A stretch of DNA of 64,000 nucleotides from Incurvaria masculella (taxonomy: Eukaryota; Arthropoda; Insecta; Lepidoptera; Incurvariidae), in the NCBI GenBank assembly GCA_946894095.1, contig OX335649.1, positions 17,812,001 to 17,876,000 of the forward strand. The letters run 5' to 3'. The first letter of the stretch is position 1. Each line of letters starts with the position of its first letter. Both the position numbers and the translations under genes were made by a program. Under the pieces are notes generated by a model. That model saw nothing but the letters and a program-made list of their open reading frames with translations. It had not been told where the DNA came from and ran no database searches. Positions 11,301-19,966 of this stretch are shown piece after piece.

Positions 11301-14300
11301 ATTTCTCGACTTGTAATCTATCCGGTTGACGCGCGCCCGCGCAGAGTCTGCAGGCGATGATGGCGTCGGTGGGCCCGGGGCACCCGCTGCACCGCTGCGT
11401 GGAGACGATTCTGCAGAAGGTGCCGACGGAGCTGCGCGAGCGCATGGCGGCGCGCCACGCCGCGTCCGGAGCCGCCGCCGCCGACCGGCAACAGCCGCCC
11501 ACGCTCAAGTCGCTCGTCAATCTACACAAGAAGGTGCGACACGTTTGTTTGCATCTGTATTTGCTTGAGGATTTAACCTCAGATCGAAAAAAGAATACCT
11601 GATCTCTAGCGTGAAATAAAATAATCAATTGATAACTAAATAAGTGTTGCGTTAGGCGTGTCAGTTTAAAGCTGCTAGCCAATAATATTATAATTATATT
11701 TTCGGTAAAAGAAGACTTCATAGTAATGGTTGAACAAAATGTTTTCAGCTGGGAAGGTACACTTATTATTATAATTATTTGAACGGGTGTCGTACCCTAT
11801 AGTCCCTAATCGGTGTCCGTAGCTCAAAATCACTGCAAACTTAAAAGATCTATTGTGACTTTACCCCTTTATAGCACGCTCTCTGACCCAACACTTTTTA
11901 TGAAGTGTAGTCGTTTTTGGGGCATCATATGCCCGCCTAGGTGGATACTTGTTTTGCATCTTAAGGTAGGCCCGTAAGCATCAGAAAATTACGCTCCTTA
12001 TGCAAACTTAGTTTACTAATAATTTGAAAACCACTATTCCAATTTGCTAGATATTTGGGATTTAATATCAAGCAAGAAATATCTATGTCTGCACGTGTTT
12101 GTTTTTTCGAAAAATGTATAAAAAGATATTCTTTTGCCTGTTATTTGACTTGCTTTGTATTTTTCAGCAAAACAAAAACGTGCAGACACAAATATTTATT
12201 GTAGAATATTAGATGCTAAATATCAACCAAATCTGAACAGTGTTTTGTCAAATGATTCGTAAACTATGTTTGTATGGGGAACACTGCTTACGGGCCGTTC
12301 TTAAGGGCTCACAGTCACACAAAATGTTAAGTGGAGTTTCTAATCTCTATATTTCGGACAAATTAATTCAAAGTTACGCTTAGCATGTAAATCCTTAATC
12401 CATCTGCAAATAATACCGTGATGCCATACCTTATACTATTTTCTAAACATTGATTATGCACTTTGCAGGCTATCAAGGCGTTGCATGTGCTGCAGCGCAC
12501 AGAGACGCAGTGGCGGATAATGCTGGAGAGAATATTCCACCTGGAGGATGTGGCGGCGAACTTGCGCTCCCCCGACCAGCGCTTCAAGCGCACCTTTGCA
12601 GCACCGCGCTCGCCCGTCACACGTGCTCTATATTCGCCCACCATCGGTATGTACAACAATGTATTACGGATGGTCAAAGTGAAGTGAATTGAGCGGCTCA
12701 TAGCCTAGTGGCGCGGTGACTGGCCTAGCGTACCAAAGGCCTGGGTTCAATACCGACATGCACCACTGTATTTCTCTTTCCGAGTTCGATAAGTGCATTT
12801 CGTCACAAATGTGAGCTGCTCCATGGTTCGGAATACATGTAAAACTGTAGGTCTCCTTCCCCTACTAGGTCGTAGGTTTTAAGCTCGCCCGAGTGGGTAC
12901 CATCGCATTGGATGAAAATATGATCGAAGCGGCAATGAAAAATTGTCCGTGTTTTCCATCCAGTTCAATGTAGCCGTGCTCATAAAGGGAAGGTCCTGAC
13001 ATGGCACCAAATTCCTTAGGGAATGTGGTGAATTGGGCTAATATCATAACGGTAGTTGTGTGGTATTAGCCATCCATGTCAGGTCGCATAAAAAAAAGAA
13101 CTAATCATTATGTAGGTTGTATTGCATCCATTCACATTCTTAAGGTGGCCCACCCGACGGGGCTAACTCATTCGCGGGCACAGTACAAAACCGTGCTGTC
13201 GCGCTCTGGGACATTCTATGTTTCAAAGAAAAAGACAGGCTCTGTGATGAGGAAGATGCTAAATGTCCACAAAAAAGACAATGCGCATAGTGTAAGATTT
13301 GGTAAGATTTACGAAAATACAAAAAGACTTATAGCTAAAAGTAAACCACGACCGCTGTAGTCCAAAATCTAACAGAAACCAAATAGATTATAAATCTTGA
13401 TTAAATAAACTATGTCCGATGACTGATCTTTTTAAGATGTTCTTACTTTATCATAGCGTAATCCACCTCCAAAGTTATTGTATAAAACGCGCGACAAATT
13501 CGAACTTTCGGACCTTATAGCTTAGAAAACATACACAATTTTACAATGTCAATGGTCATCAGACATCTAGTTCGATCAAATAAACCTATTTTGAGCAAAC
13601 TTTTGGATCTCTGACAAGAAATATGGGCGTGATCTTCTTTCCCCTTTTGTATGGGGTGATGAGCGGGATGGGCCACCTTAAATAGGTCAATCCGTTGAAC
13701 CATTTCAGGGCATAGAAACATAAACAACCATCCATACTAATATTATAAATGCGAAAGTAACTCTGTTTCACACCTAAACCGCTGAACCACTTTTGATGAG
13801 TTTCGGTATAGAGATAGTCTGGACCTTGGAGGAGGACATAGGACATACCTTTTGTGGTGAAAATTAAACTCGAAGGGAAGAAATAGGGTATGAAGTTTTG
13901 TATGGGGAACTCATATAATATCCAGGAAAATATTCAGACCGACATCAGTCCAAAACTACATTGACCCGAGCGGAGCCGGGCACCTCAGCTAGTATAAAAA
14001 TAAGAACATACAAATTGAATGTAATTTGGAATAAGTAAACAACTTATATGAACTAGTTCATGAGTTGAGTTTGGTTGGGTTGAACTTGAAAGTTTCTTGT
14101 AGATCTTTATGTTCATTAAGGCGGCCCATCCCGCTCAACTCCCCATACAAACGGGGAAAGAAGATCACGCCCATATTTCTTGTCAAAGTACTCAAATTTT
14201 GCTCAAGATAGCTTTATTTGATCGAACTAGATGTCTGATGACCGTTGTCATTGTAAAATTGTTTGGTTTCTAAGTTATAAGGTCCGAAAGTTCGAGTTTT

Positions 14301-17300
14301 TCGCGCGTTTTATGCAATAACTTTGGAGGTGGATTACGCAATGAAAAAGTAAGAACATCTTAAAAAGATTAGTCATCAGACATAGCTTATTTAATCAAGA
14401 TTTATAATCTATTTGGTTTTTGGTAGATTTTTAAATACAGCGGTCGTCGTTTGTTAGCTATAAGTCGTTTTGTAATTCAGCCTCAGTGGCCCAGTGGCGC
14501 GACACTTCGGCGATCGCTCTCCGAAGTTAAGCACCGCTGGGTCCGGTCTGGTCTTGGATGGGTGACCATTCGACCGTTGAGAGAGGCTGGCCGTGGTTCG
14601 GATTCCACGTTAAGCTGTAGGTCCCCTTCCTTACTTACTAGGTGGTAGGGTTTATCCCGCCCGGGTTGGTACCATCGCATTGGATGAACGATGGTCGAAG
14701 CGGCAATGAAAATTGTCCGTGTTTTCCATCCAGTTCAATGTAGCCGTGCAATATAAGGAAGGTCCTGGCATGGCACCTAGTTCCCATGTGGTGTGTTGGG
14801 CTAATACCATGACAGAACTTGTGGTATTAGCCATCCATGTCCAGTTACATAAAAAAAAAAAATTTTTCGTAAATCTTACCAAATCATACACTATGCACAT
14901 TGTCTTTTTAGTGGACATGTTGCATCTTCCTCATCATGGAGCCTGTCTTATTCCTTAAAACAGAGAAGATCCCAGAGCGCAACAGCACGGTTTTGTACCG
15001 TGCCCGCGAATGAGTTAGTCCCGCCGAGTTGGGCCACCTTAACACTTTGATCATTGAAGGCCCATTTCTAGTGAATACCGCTGCTCATCCGGTGAAAATA
15101 GCACTCGAGCACTTTTACAGACCGGTTTAAGCAATAAAAACCCTCATGTTACGTTATTTAATCCCGACAATTTAAACTCGGTAACAGCCATTGTGTCACT
15201 AGTGACCGTGCTCAGCAAGGACCCTGTTCTGTTCAAATTGACACCGGCATGCTTGCAGAGTGGTACTGGGAGTGCGCGGTGCGCCCGCACCTGCTGAAGG
15301 TGTTGGCGGTGGTGGCGGGCACGCTGTCCGTGGCGGTAGTCTGGTCAGAGGTGACCATGTTCAGCAAGGAACCCGTTCTCTCCATATTCGCCAACATTGT
15401 CAACGCGGCTAAGTCTAAATACGACTACGCTGTCATTGTGGTAGGTAGCATGCTTTTTATGCCACTGAATAATAATTGTGCTTTTGGAAGATCTTTTTAA
15501 GTATTGCTTAGTTCCCTATGATGGTTTAGATGGATGGTATTTTTTATCAGACTTTTATAGTTGAACCAAAATGAAGAAAAAGGAGACCACTTTCATATTG
15601 GTCTCTTTGACTTTGATTATCTAGCCAATAGTAATTATCCTCTATGAACCCAATACAGCAAACATGGTTGCTACAGAACTCTGTCATCATCCACAACTCT
15701 GTTCTGTTGCTGCTAATATACTCAGATTAAATGTGCTCAATCAAAAATAATTCCAAGTTAAGTTTGAGCTGGATCAAGCACAACCTGGTGATTATGCCGC
15801 TTGCCTAGAGGCCTCCAAAACGTCAACACCATTGTAAGAAACGATTTATAACATAACCTAAATATTTCCAGACAATGTCAACACTAATCATCATGTACAT
15901 CTTCTACTGCGCGTACTCCACCGTGCTGAAGATCCGCCTCCTCAACCTATACTACCTGGCGCCGCATCATCAGACCAACGAGTACTCGCTCATATTCTCC
16001 GGCATGATGGTGTGCCGGCTCACGCCGCCGATGTGCCTCAACTTCCTGTCGCTCATACACATGGACTCTCACGTCATCAAGAAGCGATTTATGGAGACCT
16101 TCTACACTCAGGTGTTGTATACTCACAGAATTTTGTTATGTCTGAAAATACCTACTTTTCGCTTCAAATAGCTATTCCCTTTTTAGCATTTAGTTTTGCT
16201 TGTATATTCCTTAGCTGGCCACTAGACTAGTGTGTCTGGCAAATGGTTTCTGATGAACAAAACTTGAACATGGTTACTAAAGAACCTTTGGGTATCAAAC
16301 CCAAGGTCGTCCTCAGAAATACCGCTAAACTGTCACAAATTTAATCTCTTGATTGGGGGGACAAAGCTTGAAATCGAATTATGCAGACACTGCACTAATA
16401 ATGCACTTTTTAGAAACATTGAATAAACCCCCCCAGTGATGTAGTTAATGATAACGCGAAAACCCATTTAAAAAATACCTTGCATTATACATGAAATTTT
16501 GCAAAATAAAATTGCAACGCTTCAACTATAGAAGAATATTTGAGAGGTTGGAGTTGTTGTTGTTTTTGTTGTTAATTGATGCTATAATTTTGCCTGTTAG
16601 CTCGTAAATGCTCGTTCATTTTAAAATAACGTCACATTGGAAAAGATGAGCTAGAGAGACCTTTTTTGACTTGCAGATAATGGGTCACATGGACGTGCTT
16701 GAGCTGATATCGGAGGGTTTCAACATCTACTTCCCGATGCTGGTGGTTCTGCTGTGTGCGGCGACGTACCTCTCGCTCGGCAGCCGCCTGCTCTCCGTGT
16801 GCGGCTTCCAGCAGTTCGTGGGCGACGACGAGCTCACCACCGACCTGGTGGACGAGGGACGCGAGATCGTCAAGCGAGGTTGGTGTGTGTGCACCTCGCG
16901 CCGTCCATGTGAGGTATCCAGCAGTTCTTGGGCGATGACGAGCTCACCACCAACGTAGTGGATATGGGCCGCGACATTGCCAAGCGAGGTTGCTTTATTT
17001 ATTCATACAGGAGGTAGACAACTGGCAGTCCTTTTCTTAACCACATAGTCTATAAATGATGTATAACTCATTTGAGGAAATACAAATTGATAATGTGTCA
17101 TTGAATACATTTATTAAATCAACTAAAAACTTTTCATTTGCTAGATAAAATAATTAGTGCAAGACGATTATTTGAGCGAACTTGGTTTGTCAAATGGACC
17201 AGCTTTGTAAGTACAAATTTTGCTAACCATTTTCAAAGTAATTCATTCAAATTAATTAATTATCTCAGAATATACTGAACGGATTTTGTTGAATCTTTTA

Positions 17301-19054
17301 GGATTAGGCAGTCCAAAAGAGTCCACTACTCGGTTGGATAAGGAATGATTTCTTGAGTTGATTGTGCTGGCTGTTATCGTGTTTTGTTATTGTTTTATAC
17401 ATATACATCATTTATTTGGTGGGCTATCATATTCTCATGCTTCGCTGGGAATTGAATCAAGGTTCCCTAGCCCGCTACATGTGCCGCTGAGCTAAAACAG
17501 CTGGTTACACCAAATGCATGCCCAGAGATGCGTCTAAGCGTGTTTCAATGAGGTTTTTGTTAATTTGAAATTAAATATGAAAATGGCCATGATTTGTTTT
17601 CAACCGGTACACAAATCATGGCCATGATTTGTGTACCGGTTAAAACTAAAATACTGTTTTGCCACCTGGAACAATTGATCCAAACAAATTTGTTTTGATC
17701 AAACCATAGGACATCCATCAAATCTCTTGTTGACCCATCAGAGAAGTTTTTTTCAGTTTTAAATCTATGTCAATTCTGTAAAATTAATTTGACTATCATG
17801 CTTTCTTTTTATACCTTCTTTTAAATGAGTATACATAGTACTTTTGCGATAAAAAGCTCATTATCTTCCCAAATAGCAACAAGCTAGTTCGTGAACATAG
17901 TCATGTATGCGTTGCAGAGAAGCGGAAGCGTCAACGTGCGGAGGAGTCGCTGGTGCGACGGCGCGATTTCAGCGAGCGGTTCGGGTACCGCGGCGCTCGC
18001 GAGCCGCAGGATGGAGGTAACCTCGGCAGCTTACTTGTGAATCATTTTGTCAGACTGTCATTCATAGACTTATTCATTGAGCATTCGCGTGTCATCTTCA
18101 ATGGTTTTTTTTTATGTAACTGGACATGGATGGCTAATACCACACTCGCCGTTATGATATTAGGCCAACAAATCACATTGCCGAAGAAATTTGGTGACTT
18201 TGGAGCACGGCTACATTGAACTGTATGTAACAAAATTTCATTTCCGCTTCGAACATCTTTTCATTCAATGCAATGGTAACAACCTAAGCGTCTCAACCCT
18301 AGGGGTAAGGGGACCTAGATTTAGTTTTACGTTTAGATTTTTAAGGGACATGCAATTATAACATGCAATTTTATTACCACTTAGTGCCATTTTAACCAAA
18401 ATTGTACTTAGTACCGGACGTAGAAATACATGTGGAATAGTCGATGAAAAGTAAAGAAAAATATCAAAATCTGTTTCCAATTTTACCAATTTTGTGTCAC
18501 CATAACAAGCATAATGAAGTAAATTAAGTGCTAAGTTATTTACTACATATATGCTTGGTTTATTTTGAACCAACCATTTAAACACATTTGTGAAATGTAT
18601 AGAGTCAACTTATAGCTTCTTCCAAAAAAAGTAAAATACTTTGTATGAAAAATATATTTTCCCATATCAGACCAAAAATTGTTTTGCTGATTTCGAAAAG
18701 TATATTAACATGTTTCCCAATAGATGTCGCTGTTAAACCTCAAACCGAGACGCTCGCGCCTCATCGTGTCCACGCCCACTAAGTCGCCAGCCGGCGGAGG
18801 CTCAATCGGTTATTGTATATGTGGTCCACGTTGCAGCTCACACCGGGCTGCTCCGCGACGTCGACGCAGACTACTACGTGACGCCCACGGGGGGCGCGGG
18901 GGGCGCGGCGGGGGCCGGCGGCGGCGGGGGGGCGCAGCTCAGCCTCGAGGACGAGCTCGGGCGGCGCTTCGGCGAGAGCGCGGCGCCGGCGCTCCGGGCC
19001 GACAGGCGCGAGCGGATGAGCGTACCGCCGCGGGGGCTCTTCGACGACGTGTGA
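5370..19054 (+). CDS. LMBRD2: LMBR1 domain-containing protein 2
   Basis: Ten exons: 5370-5543, 7148-7371, 9960-10338, 11345-11533, 12469-12646, 15259-15440, 15872-16111, 16677-16878, 17918-18016, 18837-19054. All introns are GT-AG, phases match, and the joined CDS is 2,085 nt (694 aa plus stop), the usual family size. Family landmarks: LPLDV after TM2, [60 protein letters not shown], a basic [10 protein letters not shown] tail, and a C-terminus ending LFDDV (vertebrate IFNDV). About nine hydrophobic segments are visible, for example near residues 4-25, 33-54, 159-180, 204-220, 398-415, 446-462 and 485-508. The family is a multipass membrane protein linked to regulation of G-protein-coupled receptor signalling. 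The start is the first ATG of the conserved N-terminus. Exon 10 has a glycine-rich insert. Its acceptor at 18837 was chosen because only that join keeps frame. Confidence 0.95.
5693..5832 (-). repeat. SINE 5' part, tRNA-like head
   Basis: On the minus strand it contains a B-box-like GGTTCAAATCC and GCACCACTTTC, matching the tRNA-headed SINE copies. It lies in LMBRD2 intron 1. Confidence 0.6.
6065..6397 (-). repeat. SINE copy with 5S rRNA-like head
   Basis: A T-run at 6065 (the A-tail of the minus-strand copy), the shared body, and at 6330-6397 the 5S-like head (reverse complement of CTCTCCGAAGTTAAGCAACG and flanks). Part of the middle is missing compared with the copy at 14478-14862. Confidence 0.75.
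6583..6942 (-). repeat. SINE copy, second 5S-like head subtype
   Basis: Shared 3' end and body at 6583-6820. The head at 6825-6942 has GGGTGACC and AAGCTGGG-type words like the copy at 46830-47179, so it belongs to the same head subtype. Direct neighbour of the previous copy, same orientation. Confidence 0.7.
8337..8757 (-). repeat. full-length SINE with tRNA-like head
   Basis: T-run at 8344, conserved body, and at 8690-8757 a tRNA-like head (minus strand: GCGGCTCGTGGCTCAGGGGT as A-box region, GGGTTCAAATCC as B-box). Lies in LMBRD2 intron 2. Confidence 0.8.
8775..9378. mobile_element. hAT-like non-autonomous element carrying an insertion
   Basis: Ends are imperfect inverted repeats: CAGGGTTTCTTAACCT at the left and AGGTTAAGAAACCACG at the right. 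Each is followed inward by a TCATGGACCCC-type word. The terminal sequence is of the hAT type. The 8-bp flanks (CTTTATAG, CTTAAACA) match only weakly. A second element sits inside at 8911-9245. Confidence 0.6.
8911..9245. mobile_element. 335-bp element with perfect 14-bp terminal inverted repeats
   Basis: Left end GTGTCCGACCGAAA and right end TTTCGGTCGGACAC are exact reverse complements. The inside repeats the TTTCGG/GCCGAAA word many times near both ends. There is no coding capacity, and no clear target duplication was seen. It is nested in the hAT-like element. Confidence 0.65.
9420..9690 (+). pseudogene. non-LTR retrotransposon RT C-terminal fragment
   Basis: The plus strand reads [20 protein letters not shown] and then [18 protein letters not shown], followed by [10 protein letters not shown] and later RIITNAP. 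This is the region after the RT domain of jockey-type elements. Stops interrupt it. Located in LMBRD2 intron 2. Confidence 0.7.
9695..9859 (+). repeat. 165-bp MITE flanked by TAA (PIF/Harbinger-like)
   Basis: Inverted ends GCCCTGGTTGCACGAAGA and TTTCGTGCACTCGGCCC sit between TAA duplications. An internal inverted pair, ACACGTCACTTTTAG and AAAGTGACGTGT, marks the family. Other copies are at 44320-44485 and 62373-62537. Confidence 0.65.
10765..11208 (+). repeat. diverged SINE with tRNA-like head and internal rearrangement
   Basis: Starts with a tRNA-like head (GGTTCAATGTCCACCACC region) and ends with GTGGTATTAGC...CCAGTTACATAAAA. In the middle (about 11025-11085) a piece of the head region (AGTGGTGCATCAAC) appears in the opposite orientation. 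Intron 3 of LMBRD2. Confidence 0.55.
11961..12304 (+). mobile_element. TTAA-flanked MITE, family 2, copy 1
   Basis: TTAA at both ends, with inverted ends GGTAGGCCCGTAAGCATCAG and CTGCTTACGGGCCGTTC. The TTAA duplication is the hallmark of piggyBac insertion. No transposase is encoded. Intron 4 of LMBRD2. Confidence 0.7.
12691..13098 (+). repeat. full-length SINE with tRNA-like head
   Basis: The head at 12692-12760 has an A-box-like TAGCCTAGTGGCGCGG and a B-box-like GGGTTCAATACC. Then come the conserved body, CCATCCATGTCAGGTCGCAT and an A-run. It ends about 40 bases from a TTAA MITE. LMBRD2 intron 5. Confidence 0.8.
13140..13681 (+). mobile_element. TTAA-flanked MITE, family 1, copy 1
   Basis: TTAA duplications at 13140 and 13678 flank inverted ends GGTGGCCCACCCGAC and GAGCGGGATGGGCCACC. 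About 540 bp, without coding capacity. Five other copies in this window share the interior, with words such as TAGATTATAAATCTTGATT and CATCAGACATCTAGTT. Confidence 0.8.
13731..13992 (+). mobile_element. non-autonomous Helitron
   Basis: Begins with TCCATACTAATATTATAAAT and ends with a GC hairpin (CCCGAGCGGAGCCGGG) shortly before CTAG|T. These are Helitron-type ends (5' TC, 3' hairpin plus CTRR) found widely in Lepidoptera. There is no target duplication, as expected. Confidence 0.75.
14116..15042 (-). mobile_element. TTAA-flanked MITE, family 1, copy 2, split by a SINE
   Basis: Outer ends TTAAGGCGGCCCATCCCG and TTGGGCCACCTTAA. The two halves (14116-14477 and 14863-15042) align with the other family copies when the inserted SINE at 14478-14862 is removed. 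Confidence 0.75.
14478..14862 (+). repeat. best-preserved SINE with 5S rRNA-like head
   Basis: After CAGCCTCAGTGGCCCAGTGG comes a stretch (14515-14567) with CCGAAGTTAAGCACCGCTGG, then CTTGGATGGGTGACC. This is the internal promoter region of 5S rRNA (box A, intermediate element, box C). Then come the shared body, CCATCCATGTCCAGTTACAT and a long A-tail. It is inserted into a TTAA MITE. Confidence 0.8.
15197..15245 (+). repeat. partial echo of LMBRD2 exon 6
   Basis: AGTGACCGTGCTCAGCAAGG and the next 19 bases match exon 6 bases at about 15347-15385 (GGTGACCATGTTCAGCAAGG...) at roughly 80 percent by eye. It lies just before the exon 6 acceptor and is probably an old tandem duplication remnant. 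Confidence 0.55.
16911..16992 (+). pseudogene. duplicated 3' half of LMBRD2 exon 8
   Basis: A second copy, 110 bp downstream of the original, repeats the end of exon 8 including its donor (AAGCGAGGTTG). It reads [20 protein letters not shown] and IAKR in the same frame, with no stop. The original reads [20 protein letters not shown] and IVKR. It has no obvious acceptor of its own, so it is likely non-functional. Confidence 0.75.
17440..17510 (-). repeat. tRNA-like SINE head fragment
   Basis: On the minus strand TAGCTCAGCGGCACATG resembles an A-box and GATTCAATTCCC a B-box. The acceptor stem does not pair, so it is a repeat rather than a tRNA gene. Confidence 0.4.
17602..17641. repeat. perfect 40-bp palindrome
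   Basis: AACCGGTACACAAATCATGG is followed at once by its exact reverse complement. A partial third copy (ATGGCCATGATTTGT) lies just upstream at 17583. It is in LMBRD2 intron 8 and could form a cruciform or a tight RNA hairpin. Confidence 0.9.
18106..18300 (-). repeat. SINE 3' half
   Basis: T-run, then ACTGGACATGGATGGCTAAT and parts of the shared body up to the CAATGGTAACAACC word. The head is absent. LMBRD2 intron 9. Confidence 0.65.
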
Positions 19055-19788
19055 GCGAAACGATTCTGACGTGTGCAAATAGATGGTCCATGAACGAAGC
19101 CATTGTGACGTGTGAAATCTTCACAACGCTGGTCCGTAAGGGATTCGAACTGAATTTATTTCAAACGTCATTTGTCCATCTCTAGGGTGAACAAAGTAAC
19201 GTATTTTCATGTCGGAAATAGAGACAAACTCGAGATCCATTTATGTACATTTTTTTATTCTTTGGCAAACATATAAATAACAGTCTAGAAAAATTTCGAG
19301 GTTGAAGAAATAAGTAATAAATTTACGTCCATTAATTACATAAGTGTGAAAGGGTGAAAACCCATTCCAAAAGTCATAAAAATATTGCTAAAAATGTTGT
19401 ATCTTCTTTTTCTCGTTTGACAATATTTTATACGCTCATGCAAATATTAACTAAATTTACGCATAGGGGCAAATTTTACGTGAGCCTTGAGGATGTCTTT
19501 AAATCTCAGTAAACACCCCTGACGAGAGGTCAAAAATAATAAAAAAAAGATTCCGACGAATTGAGAACCTCCTCCTTTTTTGAAGTCGGTTAAAGAAGGC
19601 CTAGCATCATTAATGGATATCATTTAGTCTTCAGTGGTTCAAGGTGGATTGTACAAATAATTTACAAAATGTGCTGTGGTCGTTTTTTTTTATTCTAAAA
19701 ATTCTGTTAATGTGATAGTTTGGAGATAGTTACCTGCTGCAATAGTAATGTATGGAATACTTAGGAGTTTAACAAAAATGTTTTAAAG

Positions 19789-19919
19789 AGTACAAGGACC
19801 ACGGCAGTTATCAGCTCAGTGATGATAAGTATGCATCTGAGGACCCGAGCGGAGACTTCACTATGATGTCTGAAGGAAATTATCTGGGAAACCATCTAGA
19901 GTTGATTGCCGTTCACTAA
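19789..19919 (+). CDS. orphan terminal-exon-like ORF, possible alternative LMBRD2 3' end
   Basis: Between an acceptor-like TTTTAAAG/AG and a TAA stop, the plus strand is open and reads EYKDHGSYQLSDDKYASEDP, then SGDFTMMSEG and NYLGNHLELIAVH. Codon use and the polar, acidic composition look protein-like, and AATAAA follows about 40 bases after the stop. Starting at 19789 it would accept a phase-1 donor (LMBRD2 exon 9 ends in phase 1). Starting at 19791 it would accept a phase-0 donor such as a GTGTGA within the last codons of exon 10. Either join would give LMBRD2 a different tail. I recognise no homologue. It could also be the last exon of an unknown gene or a chance ORF. Confidence 0.45.
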
Positions 19920-19960
19920 TTATATATCTAGCTTGGCCAGTAAAATAATCAGTTCGTTCT

Positions 19961-19966
19961 AATAAA
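19961..19966 (+). terminator. poly(A) signal after orphan exon
   Basis: AATAAA 42 bases after the TAA of the exon-like ORF. It could serve that ORF or the LMBRD2 mRNA, whose 3' UTR would then be about 0.9 kb. Confidence 0.5.

Noticed and set aside
12691..12760. tRNA genes at SINE heads (also 8690-8757, 21225-21300, 17440-17510, 27006-27080)
   Set aside because: A- and B-box-like words are present, but acceptor stems do not pair and most are followed by the SINE body.
14515..14567. A 5S rRNA gene
   Set aside because: Only the internal promoter portion resembles 5S; the terminal stems are absent and the sequence runs into a SINE body. Similar heads recur with A-tails.
18724..19185. 153-codon plus-strand ORF over the LMBRD2 tail
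   Set aside because: Its arginine-rich translation is an alternative frame of GC-rich exon 10. The frame ending in LFDDV matches the family C-terminus.
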